From positions 1 to 64,000 of the forward strand of contig NZ_QKRA01000006.1 in NCBI RefSeq assembly GCF_003362755.1: DNA of 64,000 nt. The letters are read 5' to 3'. The notes beneath the pieces were generated by a model. That model had not been told where the DNA came from, made no database searches, and saw only the letters and a list, made by a program, of their open reading frames with translations. Position numbers and translations under genes: made by a program. The DNA is from Marinomonas piezotolerans. GTDB taxonomy: Bacteria; Pseudomonadota; Gammaproteobacteria; Pseudomonadales; Marinomonadaceae. Of this stretch, positions 1-9,359 are shown piece by piece (the stretch's first letter is position 1; each line of letters opens with the position of its first letter).

Positions 1-10
1 GGGTATAAAA

Positions 11-119
11 ATATCAAACTTTAATGTCAAGGGGAGTGGGTAAGGTAGAGTTAAAAAATATCAAACTTTACTTTACTCAGGCCATCTAAAGCGTCATTTT
101 CATATCAAACTATAATGTC
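11..119. repeat. three-copy direct repeat at left edge
   Basis: A sequence of the form ATATCAAACTTTAATGTC occurs at 11-28, again in shorter form (ATATCAAACTTTA) at 58-70, and as ATATCAAACTATAATGTC at 102-119. The copies are in the same orientation, about 45 bp apart, and the third runs into the end of the PAS gene, whose stop codon lies inside it. The spacing is not typical of a CRISPR, and the unit is too short for an insertion sequence end. It may mark a past deletion or be a set of protein binding sites; the left side is cut by the window. Confidence 0.6.
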
Positions 120-507
120 GCTGTACAGCTGCACGCTCAACATGCTTTCTGTCAGGTGACGTTCGCACAGACTCGTAACCAATCACATGGCCGTCTTCTG
201 TAACAGGTGTTACGTAGGCATCCACCCAATAAAAATCCCCATTTTTGCTGCGGTTTTTAACCATCCCCATCCAAGGTTTTCCTTGTTTCAAATGGGACCA
301 CATCACTTCAAATGCTGCTGGAGGCATGTCTGGGTGACGAACTAGGTTGTGCGGAGAACCTATTAATTCCTCTTTGTTAAACCCACTGATATCTATAAAT
401 GCTTGATTGCAATGAACTATTTTACCTTTTAGGTCAGTAGTAGAAATCAGCTTCACTTCTTTTGGAAAGGTACGCTCATTATTGGTGACAGGTAAGTTCT
501 TACGCAT
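100..507 (-). CDS. PAS-domain protein resembling the N-terminus of Aer (probable truncated aerotaxis receptor)
   Basis: This 135-residue protein is a single PAS domain of the aerotaxis-receptor type. The run ERTFPKEVKLISTTDLKG near residues 12-29, the HNLVRHPDMPPAAF segment near 53-66 and WMGMVKNRSKNGDFYWVDAY near 79-98 are the standard FAD-binding PAS signatures of Aer. A full Aer continues with membrane helices, HAMP and a methyl-accepting signalling domain to about 500 residues; here the frame stops about 20 residues after the PAS core, with no membrane segment. A GAGGGA ribosome site precedes the ATG. It is either a decayed aer or a genuine soluble PAS sensor. The stop lies in a direct repeat, which favours a deletion, but this is inference. 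Confidence 0.75.
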   Translation of the reverse strand: MRKNLPVTNNERTFPKEVKLISTTDLKGKIVHCNQAFIDISGFNKEELIGSPHNLVRHPDMPPAAFEVMWSHLKQGKPWMGMVKNRSKNGDFYWVDAYVTPVTEDGHVIGYESVRTSPDRKHVERAAVQRHYSLI

Positions 508-619
508 AAATCCCTCTGTGCTCTTGTGGAGGTACTTTAAAGTCGAACATTAGAAATCGCTTAAGTCTAATAACTATACTGTAGACGAAATTACATATTT
601 TAGGATAGTCGACTGATAT

Positions 620-1555
620 TTATTTGCACTTATCAACCAATTTATATTTTATGTGTGACAAATATATACGCTTGGTTATAACGGGAAGTAGATAGGTTGG
701 CAGCTGCATGGCCCCTGCGAGTGGCAAAAATGCAGGTCCTAATAAAGCCCCCGCAATTGAATAGGTCAATAACACATTGCGGTTACCTGCAGTGATGGCA
801 GCAGTTAGTGCGACGTCATAGCCTTGCTTACGATATAGCATGAGCGTCACTAAAAAGAACACTGCTACCAGTAACGCCGCGATCAATAGATACAGTAAGG
901 CGGTTAATTCGTCTTCTTGCCACAACTGTCGATAAGCACCGACTAACCCAAATGGAAAAGCAAACACCAGTAAAATGGTGTACGGGGAAATTTTAACGAG
1001 CGTTCTCTGCAGCCACTCTGAAGGTAAAAACCGATGCAGTAATATGGAGATTAAAATTGGCCCCACAATAAATACTAAGAGACGTAAACCATATGCGACA
1101 AAGTCCAATTGACCCTGTGCTACATGAAGCCATTGAATTGGAAAATAGAGAACAATGGGCAACATCAGTGTCGTAACAATCGTCATTGCCATTGCTTCCA
1201 GATTGTCGAATCCAAGTGCTCTGACAATAGCTGGTGTAGCAAACAACGACCCCGTTGCTCCGACCCCCAAAATCGCTAAGGTGAGTTCATTTGAAGCGCC
1301 TACGAGCCAACAAACGAAGGCAAAAATACACATAAACAACACCGAATGCACCAGCCCATACAGCCATACGGACTGATTAACCAATCGTTTCGTCAGGCGT
1401 CGAATAGGCATTCCGAGCAATGTCAGTAACATTAGGCAAAACAATACAACAGGAAGAGCTGGAAAAACGAAGGTGGAAGCGCTAGGAAACAGAAAACCCA
1501 ACAATGCACAAATAAACATTCCGACTAAGGAGTGTTTGACTAGAAAGGTCAACAA
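620..1555 (-). CDS. bile acid:sodium symporter (BASS/SBF-like) family transporter
   Basis: A 311-residue, almost wholly hydrophobic protein with nine to ten predicted membrane helices. The order of helices, the glycine-rich GVGATGSLFATPAIV segment near residues 97-111 and the late TAAITAGNRNVLLTYSIAGA segment near 252-271 fit the bile acid:sodium symporter superfamily, in which the two crossover helices carry such conserved Asn/Gly residues. It would act in the inner membrane as a sodium-coupled or proton-coupled carrier; the substrate cannot be read from sequence. The start is probably TTG, preceded at ten bases by AAGGA. No obvious operon partner is seen; the small gene upstream is 26 bp away. 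Confidence 0.7.
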   Translation of the reverse strand: MLTFLVKHSLVGMFICALLGFLFPSASTFVFPALPVVLFCLMLLTLLGMPIRRLTKRLVNQSVWLYGLVHSVLFMCIFAFVCWLVGASNELTLAILGVGATGSLFATPAIVRALGFDNLEAMAMTIVTTLMLPIVLYFPIQWLHVAQGQLDFVAYGLRLLVFIVGPILISILLHRFLPSEWLQRTLVKISPYTILLVFAFPFGLVGAYRQLWQEDELTALLYLLIAALLVAVFFLVTLMLYRKQGYDVALTAAITAGNRNVLLTYSIAGALLGPAFLPLAGAMQLPTYLLPVITKRIYLSHIKYKLVDKCK

Positions 1556-1581
1556 AAAGAGAGGTCCTTAAAAATAAGAGG

Positions 1582-1788
1582 TTATCGCTTATTGGAATTG
1601 ACGTATTTGCGGTTTTGTTCTGGCAACTCGGCCATTTCAATTGGCCACTGCTTTCGAGCTTCATCAAACGCTGAACGAAGAGCATTGAGCTTTTTTTCTG
1701 GTACACCATCCACACACTCTACAGTGCCGTCCAGATCATCAGATATGGAGCATTGATTCAACGGGAACTGTATTAAGTTATCCTTCAT
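1582..1788 (-). CDS. small hypothetical protein, 68 aa
   Basis: A short ORF of 68 residues lying between the transporter and yaaA and read toward the transporter. It is hydrophilic, with two cysteines (near 13 and 25), an acidic first half and a basic C-terminus (NRKYVNSNKR), and has no membrane segment. I do not recognise a family. The overlapping frame at 1482-1715 is less plausible because it runs into the transporter gene. Coding status rests only on a clean ATG start, plausible composition and the fact that it fills the gap between its neighbours. Confidence 0.45.
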   Translation of the reverse strand: MKDNLIQFPLNQCSISDDLDGTVECVDGVPEKKLNALRSAFDEARKQWPIEMAELPEQNRKYVNSNKR

Positions 1789-1876
1789 ACAATATCTCTA
1801 TCAGGGCAATAAGTGGATATGTACACATACTCTATGGATAATCATTGGAAAACGCAACGATGAGCTAAGGTAAGCT

Positions 1877-2650
1877 ATGAAATATTTGATCTCCCCAGCA
1901 AAAACTCTCGACTTAGATAGTTCTCTTCCTGTTGATTCACACTCGCAGCCTATTTTCTTAGATCAGGCACAAGCACTTATTCAAACGATCAAACCTTACA
2001 CGCCTTCTGACATCGCCACTTTGATGAAGCTGAGCGATAAGTTAGCCACGCTAAATGTCGAGCGTTATCAAGATTGGAGGAAAGCCCATACAACTGACAA
2101 TAGTCGACCTGCTATTTTTACATTCATGGGCGATGTTTATACGGGACTTGATGCGTATTCTCTTAGTGAAGCTCAAATAGACTATGCGCAATCTCATTTA
2201 CGCATTCTAAGTGGGTTATATGGGCTACTAAAACCGCTCGATCTCATTCAGGCCTATCGTCTTGAGATGGGAACAAAACTTAAAAACGATCAAGGGGACA
2301 ATTTATACCATTTCTGGGGTGACAGTATCGCTCAGGCCTTGAACGACGATTTGCTAGAAGATGAGCTGCTCGTCAACTTAGCCTCTAATGAGTACTTCAA
2401 GGCTGTAAACAAAAAAGTGGTTCGCAATACGATTATCACACCTAATTTTTTGGATGAGAAGAACGGCCAGTTCAAGGTCATTAGCTTCTACGCCAAAAAA
2501 GCGCGCGGCTTAATGGTGAGGTATTTAATCGAGAGTGGAGCAGAAACATTAGATGACATAAAAGGCTTTAACTTGGCAGGCTATCAATTTGATGAATCTC
2601 GTTCCAAACCAAATGAACCTGTTTTCATCCGCGCTGAGGGCGCTGCTTAA
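1877..2650 (+). CDS. yaaA: peroxide stress protein YaaA (DUF328/UPF0246)
   Basis: A 257-residue protein with the family hallmarks: the N-terminal LISPAKTLD segment at residues 4-12, the FMGDVYTGLDA motif near 75-85, RILSGLYGLLKPLD near 106-119, and the LASNEYFKAV and FYAKKARGLMVRYLI segments in the C-terminal half. Length equals the usual YaaA length. In E. coli YaaA is induced by peroxide through OxyR, limits free intracellular iron and so reduces Fenton damage; DNA-binding activity has been reported for the fold. AAGGTAAGCT precedes the ATG. It stands alone, convergent with prmC 23 bp away. Confidence 0.95.
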   Translation: MKYLISPAKTLDLDSSLPVDSHSQPIFLDQAQALIQTIKPYTPSDIATLMKLSDKLATLNVERYQDWRKAHTTDNSRPAIFTFMGDVYTGLDAYSLSEAQIDYAQSHLRILSGLYGLLKPLDLIQAYRLEMGTKLKNDQGDNLYHFWGDSIAQALNDDLLEDELLVNLASNEYFKAVNKKVVRNTIITPNFLDEKNGQFKVISFYAKKARGLMVRYLIESGAETLDDIKGFNLAGYQFDESRSKPNEPVFIRAEGAA

Positions 2651-2673
2651 TTACGATTAGCCCCCTAGGGCAG

Positions 2674-3510
2674 TTAAAACCGATACTGCCCTACGGTTAC
2701 TCGATCATTCGAACCAAAATCCTGATAGGTCATCACATTGGTATAGCCTTGGTTACAAAACAGGGTGCGTACCGCAGCTCCTTGATCAAAACCGTGTTCA
2801 AACATCAGCCACCCTTTCGGCGCTAAGAAGGAAACCGCCTGTTTTATAATATGATCAATATCCGCAAGCCCTTGGTTCTCTGCGACCAACGCTGTTTTAG
2901 GCTCGAAGCGCACATCGCCTTGCTCTAAGTGATGATCATGTGGGTCAATATATGGGGGATTCGAGACAATCAATTCAAACTTGGATGCTGATGAAAGGCT
3001 GTTAAACCAATCACTTTGCACGAAGTTTATATTTTGAATATTGTTCCGAGTGGCATTCCGTCGGGCCAACTGCACAGCTTCTGTTTGAAAATCTACCCCC
3101 TGTACTGCAGCTTCTGGCAGCTCTTTCGCTAGCGCTAACGCAATAGCGCCAGTGCCGGTACCTAAATCTAAGATGGACTTCGCATCGCTGGCCAATTCCA
3201 ATGCAACTTCGACTAGACGCTCAGTATCTGCGCGAGGTATCAGCGTACACGGTGCCACCTCTAACGTTAACGTCCAGAAATCTTGCCTCCCTAATATATA
3301 GGCGATTGGTTCACCTTGCTCACGGCGGGTTACATAACACTCAAACTGATCAGCCGACTTGGCAGGCACGAGCTTATCTGGCCAAGTATAAAAATAGGCT
3401 GTAGACACATCGAGGACATCCGCTAACAGTAGCTGTGCATCCAATTGAGCCGAGTCAGAGACAGAAGCTAGCCGCCGACACGCTTGATTTAATAACGTTT
3501 CTATCATCAT
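2674..3510 (-). CDS. prmC: release factor glutamine methyltransferase PrmC (HemK)
   Basis: A class I SAM-dependent methyltransferase that N5-methylates the glutamine of the GGQ motif in release factors. The SAM-binding DLGTGTG motif is near residues 115-121 and the catalytic NPPY motif near 184-187; a helical N-terminal substrate domain precedes them, ending in the family-typical GEPIAYILGRQDFW and LIPRADTE. The ATG chosen here gives 278 residues, close to the 277 of E. coli; a TTG six codons upstream, two bases after the prfA stop, would give 284 and suggests translational coupling. It follows its substrate gene prfA in the same operon. Confidence 0.95.
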   Translation of the reverse strand: MMIETLLNQACRRLASVSDSAQLDAQLLLADVLDVSTAYFYTWPDKLVPAKSADQFECYVTRREQGEPIAYILGRQDFWTLTLEVAPCTLIPRADTERLVEVALELASDAKSILDLGTGTGAIALALAKELPEAAVQGVDFQTEAVQLARRNATRNNIQNINFVQSDWFNSLSSASKFELIVSNPPYIDPHDHHLEQGDVRFEPKTALVAENQGLADIDHIIKQAVSFLAPKGWLMFEHGFDQGAAVRTLFCNQGYTNVMTYQDFGSNDRVTVGQYRF

Positions 3511-3530
3511 GGGCGGCTGAAGCGTCAAAA

Positions 3531-4619
3531 CTAATTATCACCACTTAATGCAGCCAGCTGCTCGGCTTGATATTCATTGATAAGAGGATTGACTAGTACA
3601 TCTAAATCCCCTTGAATCACTTCGTCCAGTTTGTATAGTGTTAAATTAATACGATGATCCGTCACGCGTCCTTGTGGATAATTATAGGTACGAATTCGCT
3701 CAGAGCGATCACCACTCCCCACTAAAGATTTACGTGCTTCTGATTGCTCAGAGGCAGCCTTCTCTTCTTCTGCCATTTGTAAGCGTGACGCTAGCAACGC
3801 CATTGCCTTAGCTCTGTTTTTATGCTGGGAACGCTCATCCTGACACTCGACCACAACACCAGTGGGAATATGGGTTAAACGAATGGCGGAGTCCGTCTTA
3901 TTGACGTGCTGCCCACCCGCTCCCGATGCTCGAAAGGTATCAATACGCAAGTCTGCTTTATTAATATTAATGGCCGCTACTTCATCCATTTCTGGGAGTA
4001 TTGCTACCGTGCACGCAGAAGTATGAATCCGCCCCTGAGACTCCGTCGCTGGCACACGTTGTACACGATGAGCGCCCGATTCAAATTTCAGCTTGGAATA
4101 AGCACCTTCGCCAACGATACGCGCTATGACTTCTTTGTAACCGCCATGCTCACCCTCACTAGCACTGACGATTTCAACTTTCCAGCGCTGAGTCTCTGCA
4201 TAGCGAGAGTACATTCGGAACAAATCGCCCGAGAAGATAGATGCCTCATCGCCGCCTGTACCAGCACGCACCTCCAAAAACACATTTCGTGAATCATTTG
4301 GATCTTTCGGTAGCAACAACTTCTGCAAATCAAGCAACAACTGTTCTTTCTGTTCCTGTCCTGCACTTAGTTCCTCTTGCCCCATTTCTTTTATATCAGG
4401 GTCCGAGTCACTAAGCATAACGTGCGCTTCTTCGAGGTTTTCAAGCACTTGCTGGTATTCTTCAAAGCACTTCACGACAGGTTCTAACTCCGCGTATTCT
4501 TTACTGTAATTACGGAATAGATCCTGATCCATGATGACATCTGCATCGCTCAATAATGCAGACAGCTCTTCATAGCGCTCTGCCAAACTCTCTAATTTAA
4601 ATTTTATCGACTCTTTCAT
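3531..4619 (-). CDS. prfA: peptide chain release factor 1
   Basis: RF1, 362 residues, recognises UAA and UAG stop codons on the ribosome. The codon-reading PAT tripeptide is at residues 190-192 (class PxT, as expected for RF1 and not RF2), and the peptidyl-hydrolysing GGQ is at 235-237 inside [14 protein letters not shown]. The coiled-coil N-terminal domain and the C-terminal [23 protein letters not shown] segment are all present. The ATG overlaps the hemA stop by one base (TAATG), so hemA, prfA and prmC form a coupled operon, the arrangement also found in E. coli. Confidence 0.98.
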   Translation of the reverse strand: MKESIKFKLESLAERYEELSALLSDADVIMDQDLFRNYSKEYAELEPVVKCFEEYQQVLENLEEAHVMLSDSDPDIKEMGQEELSAGQEQKEQLLLDLQKLLLPKDPNDSRNVFLEVRAGTGGDEASIFSGDLFRMYSRYAETQRWKVEIVSASEGEHGGYKEVIARIVGEGAYSKLKFESGAHRVQRVPATESQGRIHTSACTVAILPEMDEVAAININKADLRIDTFRASGAGGQHVNKTDSAIRLTHIPTGVVVECQDERSQHKNRAKAMALLASRLQMAEEEKAASEQSEARKSLVGSGDRSERIRTYNYPQGRVTDHRINLTLYKLDEVIQGDLDVLVNPLINEYQAEQLAALSGDN

Positions 4620-5890
4620 TATTTGGATTCTTTTATATCGGTGATTCCAAGAATATCTGATGCTACATCTAGCGCTTGCTGGTCGCCTTCAGCTCCAGAT
4701 TGTCTTAGAAATTGTGTAGGGTTATGAATCAACTTATTCATTAATCCGTGCGCTAACTTATTCACTACCTGCTCAGGTGACTGACCTGCTTCTAGGCTTT
4801 TAAGTGCGCGTTCTAATTCTGACTGCTTAATTGTCTCTGCTTGGGCGCGGTAGCTTACAATTAGATCGGATACTTTGCGAGACTCTTGCTTACGCTTGTA
4901 GTCACTTATTCCCTGTTCGATAATCAATTCAGCCGCTTGCGCCGCATCCTGTCGCGCTTTGACGTTTTCTTCTATCACTGAATGTAAATCATCGACGGTA
5001 TATAGGTACGCGTCTTCGACGTCTTGTACTTCTGGCTCTATATCTCTAGGTACAGCAATGTCAACCAACAACATTGGCTTGCGCCGACGTTGGCTACTTG
5101 CTCGCTGAACCATACCTTTACCTATGATCGGCAGTTGGCTCGCTGTAGAGGATATTGTGATATCCGCCAAATACAGATGATCCGTGATCTCACCTAGCAA
5201 GATGGCTTCTGCACCTAACTCGTCAGCAAGAACTTGGGCTCGTTCTAGGGTGCGGTTTGCAACAATGATTCGCTTAATACCGGCTTCCTTGAGATGCCTT
5301 GCCACTAGCTCAATTGTCTGACCTGCACCGATCAGCAATGCAGTACTATTTTTCACATCAGCAAAAATACGCTGAGCCAAACTGACTGCGGCAAAAGCAA
5401 TTGAAACAGGATTTTCTCCTATCGCCGTATCGGTACGAACTCTTTTAGCCACCGAAAACGTTTGCTGAAACAATCCTTGTAATTCCCCACCGATACATTG
5501 ACCCTCTTGTGAAACGGCATAGGCCGACTTCACTTGACCAAGAATCTGAGGCTCACCCAAAATCAACGAATCCAATCCCGCAGCAACGCGCATAATGTGA
5601 CGTACGCTCTCGTCTTCTCGATGCGCGTAGCAAAATTTACTCAGCTCTTCATGAGAGATATGATGATAATCACTCAGCCAGCGAATAATTTGCGCTTCTT
5701 GTATGTCGTCATCAACCGCACAATACAACTCCGTACGATTACACGTAGACACGATGACCGCTTCCGTCGCACCGCCTCCAGAGACGATAGACTGCAGTGC
5801 GTCTACCATTTTTTCTGGGGCAAAAGAGACTTTCTCGCGAATCGAAACTGGCGCGGTTTTATGGTTTACACCCACGGTGATTAGTGGCAT
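4619..5890 (-). CDS. hemA: glutamyl-tRNA reductase
   Basis: HemA (423 residues) reduces glutamyl-tRNA(Glu) with NADPH to glutamate-1-semialdehyde, the first committed step of C5-pathway haem synthesis. The catalytic cysteine is C50 in STCNRTELY; the [15 protein letters not shown]-terminus, [13 protein letters not shown] near 108-120 and the Rossmann glycine segment [16 protein letters not shown] near 186-201 are typical. A dimerisation helix region follows. It is the first gene of the hemA-prfA-prmC operon and is divergent from the lolB operon across a 237-bp gap that should hold both promoters. Confidence 0.98.
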   Translation of the reverse strand: MPLITVGVNHKTAPVSIREKVSFAPEKMVDALQSIVSGGGATEAVIVSTCNRTELYCAVDDDIQEAQIIRWLSDYHHISHEELSKFCYAHREDESVRHIMRVAAGLDSLILGEPQILGQVKSAYAVSQEGQCIGGELQGLFQQTFSVAKRVRTDTAIGENPVSIAFAAVSLAQRIFADVKNSTALLIGAGQTIELVARHLKEAGIKRIIVANRTLERAQVLADELGAEAILLGEITDHLYLADITISSTASQLPIIGKGMVQRASSQRRRKPMLLVDIAVPRDIEPEVQDVEDAYLYTVDDLHSVIEENVKARQDAAQAAELIIEQGISDYKRKQESRKVSDLIVSYRAQAETIKQSELERALKSLEAGQSPEQVVNKLAHGLMNKLIHNPTQFLRQSGAEGDQQALDVASDILGITDIKESK

Positions 5891-6127
5891 TCAGGAACTC
5901 TTCTCACAGCTTGAGATCGAACAGGTACTTCAAATAAATCACCAACGTTAGGCGACTCATCAATAAAGTCCCTATTATAAGTGGAATTTTTAGCTCTTAG
6001 CACCCCATCAAATCAATAAATATACGGGTTCCTTATAAGATATCAGCATTATAAAGGCTGACAACCCAGCGATGGCGGCGCTAACATAGAGGTTCAAAAA
6101 CGATTACAAAGTCCTAGATAGGTTCTT

Positions 6128-7873
6128 ATGACATCATCGCAACATGAAAACACTACCGTAAAATGCTTAATAGCCTTTGCATTGAGTATTGTCGTAAGTG
6201 CCTGTTCTACTTCTACAAAACAGCCGCAACAGATGGAATACGACGTTCAGTCAATACCTGTAAACCAGAGCAACCATGCGGCTCAACTCACTCAGCTATT
6301 GCAAGCTGAATTTAGTCTGCAACGTCATGGAGGAAAGGCGGCATTTCCGCTGTACTTTGACGCGGCACAAAACACCAATGATGCAAGCGTCTCTCAGCGC
6401 GCAACCAGCGCCGCGATTGCTAGCGATAACAATGATGCGGTACTACTCGCAACACAACTTTGGTTAGAACAAGATCCCAAAGCTGCACAAGCTTATCCCG
6501 TTCGACTTCAAGCTCTGTTAGTCGATGAACAAACAAAGATTGCCCAAGAACTCCTCACTCAATGCAAAAAAGAAGGTATTGCATTAGACTTTTTGCCCGA
6601 CTTTGTTGATCAAAATATTCGCAACAATCGTATTATGGGGCAACTCCAAACATTATTGGCAAGTAAAGACCTAAAAGATGACGTATTTGTACAGACGGCT
6701 AAGATCCATCTAGATTTCGCAGAAGGACAATACACGTCAATTTTACAGCGAATAGAAAACATTTTAGTTCAAAGTTCCGACAAGGAAGCAGAAGCACTGA
6801 TAGTCATCAAAGCTTTTAGCCTCCAACAAGTTGGACAAAACACCCTTGCCCAGCAAACACTCGAAGCAGGCGAGCAAAAATACCCTAACAGCCAACGTAT
6901 TTTTGCAAATCTACTCGACATAATGATTGAAAACCAGCAGTCAGATGCGGCGATTGAAAAATTCCATTCCGCTCAATTGCCGTTATATCTACGTCAACAA
7001 ATCGGTCTTTCAATAGGCCAACGACTCCTGCAACAAGGCTCGACCAAGCAAACCATAAAGTTCATGAGCACTCTTCCACGACAAGGTGGCCTTGGCTATC
7101 AAATAAATTTTGTACTCGCCAACGCCCTACATGACAATGGACAGCTCGATTCAGCACTTAATACTCTGTCTAATGTCTATGGAGGGCTTAGCTGGAATGC
7201 ATCTGAACTCGTGGTAAAATGGCTCTATAACGCTAAACAACCTGAGCGAATAAATAGCATCATCCTACAACGTACGACCAATGATAATGAACCTGGGCAT
7301 GTTATCGGAGTCGTAGACTTGCATCTCCAAAAGCAACGCAAGGACCTAGCATATGAATTGCTAAATCAATCACTCGCAGCACTTTCGGATACAGATGCAA
7401 TTCGCTATAGACGAGCCATCATGCATGACCAAGATGGAAACGGACAAGCTGCCATTTCAGACTTGAAAATATTGGTAGAACAACACCCAAATGACGCTTC
7501 GTATTTAAATGCGTTAGGGTACACCATCATGGTGCGTACGCCAGATAACATGAAAGAGGCAATAAAACTGATTGAAAAAGCATACGCGTTGGATCCAAAA
7601 GACCCTGCGATTATCGATAGTTTAGGGTGGGCCCATTACTTGCAGGGCGATGTTGCGCAAGCAAATCAGCTGTTATCCGAAGCGTGGTCTCTAATGAAAG
7701 ACGCTGAAATAGGGGCTCACTATGGAGAAGTCCTTTGGGTAATGGAAGATACCGATGGCGCATACGACGTTTGGCAGCGAGCACTTGAGATTAATGACCA
7801 GCTCCCTACCCTTCGTCAAACCCTGCAACGCTACGCCCCCGAAATGCTGACAGAAGCAAAGGACAAACAATGA
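6128..7873 (+). CDS. tetratricopeptide-repeat lipoprotein upstream of lolB
   Basis: A 581-residue TPR protein. The N-terminus has a hydrophobic signal ending in a lipobox (VVSAC, C26), so it should be a secreted lipoprotein. Helical repeats fill the rest, with clear TPR units near residues 440-560, for example LNALGYTIMVRT, DPAIIDSLGWAHYLQGD and GAHYGEVLWVM. A TPR gene of this kind commonly sits in front of lolB in Pseudomonas and relatives. Its TGA overlaps the lolB ATG (ATGA), and lolB overlaps ispE in the same way, so the three are co-translated. An envelope role with lipoprotein or outer-membrane assembly is inferred from context only. Confidence 0.85.
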   Translation: MTSSQHENTTVKCLIAFALSIVVSACSTSTKQPQQMEYDVQSIPVNQSNHAAQLTQLLQAEFSLQRHGGKAAFPLYFDAAQNTNDASVSQRATSAAIASDNNDAVLLATQLWLEQDPKAAQAYPVRLQALLVDEQTKIAQELLTQCKKEGIALDFLPDFVDQNIRNNRIMGQLQTLLASKDLKDDVFVQTAKIHLDFAEGQYTSILQRIENILVQSSDKEAEALIVIKAFSLQQVGQNTLAQQTLEAGEQKYPNSQRIFANLLDIMIENQQSDAAIEKFHSAQLPLYLRQQIGLSIGQRLLQQGSTKQTIKFMSTLPRQGGLGYQINFVLANALHDNGQLDSALNTLSNVYGGLSWNASELVVKWLYNAKQPERINSIILQRTTNDNEPGHVIGVVDLHLQKQRKDLAYELLNQSLAALSDTDAIRYRRAIMHDQDGNGQAAISDLKILVEQHPNDASYLNALGYTIMVRTPDNMKEAIKLIEKAYALDPKDPAIIDSLGWAHYLQGDVAQANQLLSEAWSLMKDAEIGAHYGEVLWVMEDTDGAYDVWQRALEINDQLPTLRQTLQRYAPEMLTEAKDKQ

Positions 7874-8445
7874 AAACACCTTTAATCATAGTATTTGTCA
7901 CCGCAATTCTTGCGGGGTGTAGTACTACCCCCTCTGTGCCACCTGAACCGACGCCTGAGAGGACTGAGGATATCAGCGCGTGGCAAACTGAGGGTCGAGT
8001 GGGGATTCGCACAGAAAATGACGCGATCTCTGGCAACTTTTATTGGAACCAATCACAGGAGCGATACGAACTAAATATCTACGGGCCTTTTGGCCAAGGC
8101 GCCACACGCCTAGAGGGTTCGGTCGGTCAATCTGCACAGTTGTCGTATGATGACAAAACAATAGTCGGAAAAAACGCAGAGGAACTGCTTTACTCAGAGC
8201 TGGGATGGCAGTTTCCCGTCACGCAAGTACAATATTGGATTCGAGGTTTAGCATCGCCAAAATCCTACGCCGACATCACTTATGATGTAGACGGGTCAAC
8301 TCCCAAACAAATCTACCAAGATGGCTGGACCATTACGTACAAAGAATTCACGAGTATTGATCACTTGAAGTTACCGCAAAAGATGCAAGTGACTCAGCTT
8401 CCTTACCGTGTAAATTTAATTATCACCAGCTGGGACGTGCAATGA
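7870..8445 (+). CDS. lolB: outer membrane lipoprotein receptor LolB
   Basis: LolB, 191 residues, accepts lipoproteins from the periplasmic carrier LolA and inserts them in the outer membrane. The signal sequence ends in a lipobox LAGC with C17 as the lipid-modified residue. After it come WQTEGRVGIRTENDAISGNFYWNQ, YELNIYGPFGQGATRLEG and the later PVTQVQYWIRGLASP, all typical of the family's eleven-strand half-barrel. Start ATG overlaps the preceding TPR gene by four bases and the stop overlaps ispE by four bases. Confidence 0.95.
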   Translation: MKTPLIIVFVTAILAGCSTTPSVPPEPTPERTEDISAWQTEGRVGIRTENDAISGNFYWNQSQERYELNIYGPFGQGATRLEGSVGQSAQLSYDDKTIVGKNAEELLYSELGWQFPVTQVQYWIRGLASPKSYADITYDVDGSTPKQIYQDGWTITYKEFTSIDHLKLPQKMQVTQLPYRVNLIITSWDVQ

Positions 8446-9302
8446 CCGAGTTAACACTTCCAGCGCCAGGAAAACTCAACTTATTTTTACACATTATTGG
8501 CCAGAGACCCGACGGTTACCACAATTTGCAGACTGTCTTCCAGTTCATCGATTTATGTGATTCATTGACTTTTAACCTCACCGCCGAGGATCGCATCGTT
8601 ATAACACCATCAATGAATGGCATAGAGATAAAAGACAATCTCATCTACAAGGCAGCAGTCTTACTCAAACCCTATCGAAAAAGCCAGCAAGGCGTTAGCG
8701 TTTCAATAGTAAAGCGACTACCGATGGGCGGTGGCATTGGCGGAGGTAGCAGTGATGCGGCTACAACTCTGTTAGCATTAAATACTCTTTGGCAGTGTGA
8801 ATTATCACTTGATGAACTAGCTCGCTTAGGCGCCTCTCTTGGTGCAGACATTCCAATCTTTATTTTCGGTCACGCCGCGTTTGCCGAGGGCATCGGTGAG
8901 AAGCTCACAAAGGTAGCACCGAAAGCCCCGTACTACCTACTCCTAAAGCCTAATTGTAGCGTCCCAACTGTTCAAATTTTTACCGATAAACATTTGACAA
9001 GAGACACCCCTGCGATCAGAATATCGCACGCCTTGAAACTGGGTGGGCATAATGACTGCCTCGAAGTCGTACGAAGACTCTATCCGGAGGTGGATGAAGC
9101 GTTTCTATGGCTTACACAATTTGGTGACGTAAAGTTAACAGGTACAGGAGCGTGCTTGTTTTTAGCGTTTGACTTAATTGACGACGCTGAGCGAGTGAGG
9201 GCGTCTGCACCGGATAACTGGCAAACTTGGGTTTGTCGCGGCTGTAATACCTCTCCTACTCATGACGTTTTAAACCAGTGGATTGCACAGCAACCTATTT
9301 AA
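8442..9302 (+). CDS. ispE: 4-diphosphocytidyl-2-C-methyl-D-erythritol kinase
   Basis: IspE, a GHMP kinase of 286 residues, phosphorylates CDP-ME on the 2-hydroxyl in the MEP isoprenoid pathway. The substrate-binding APGKLNLFLHIIGQRPDGYH is at the N-terminus, and the glycine-rich ATP loop PMGGGIGGGSSDAA lies at residues 94-107; GADIPIFI near 149 and the C-terminal LTGTGACLF near 233 complete the family pattern. It overlaps lolB by four bases. In many gammaproteobacteria a tRNA-Gln lies between ispE and prs; here the 57-bp gap holds none. Confidence 0.97.
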   Translation: MTELTLPAPGKLNLFLHIIGQRPDGYHNLQTVFQFIDLCDSLTFNLTAEDRIVITPSMNGIEIKDNLIYKAAVLLKPYRKSQQGVSVSIVKRLPMGGGIGGGSSDAATTLLALNTLWQCELSLDELARLGASLGADIPIFIFGHAAFAEGIGEKLTKVAPKAPYYLLLKPNCSVPTVQIFTDKHLTRDTPAIRISHALKLGGHNDCLEVVRRLYPEVDEAFLWLTQFGDVKLTGTGACLFLAFDLIDDAERVRASAPDNWQTWVCRGCNTSPTHDVLNQWIAQQPI

Positions 9303-9359
9303 TGCTGAAAGAAACGCCAGTCTATTTTTCATTGCTATAAAATACAAAGGGTATACACA

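Noticed and set aside
1482-1715. 77-residue minus-strand ORF overlapping the BASS gene
   Set aside because: Overlaps both the transporter and the better small ORF in another frame; no ribosome site, unlikely composition.
2666-2693. TAGGGCAGT/ACTGCCCTA inverted repeat between yaaA and prmC
   Set aside because: Nine-base stem is present but neither side has a T run and half of it is coding sequence of prmC; not called as a terminator.
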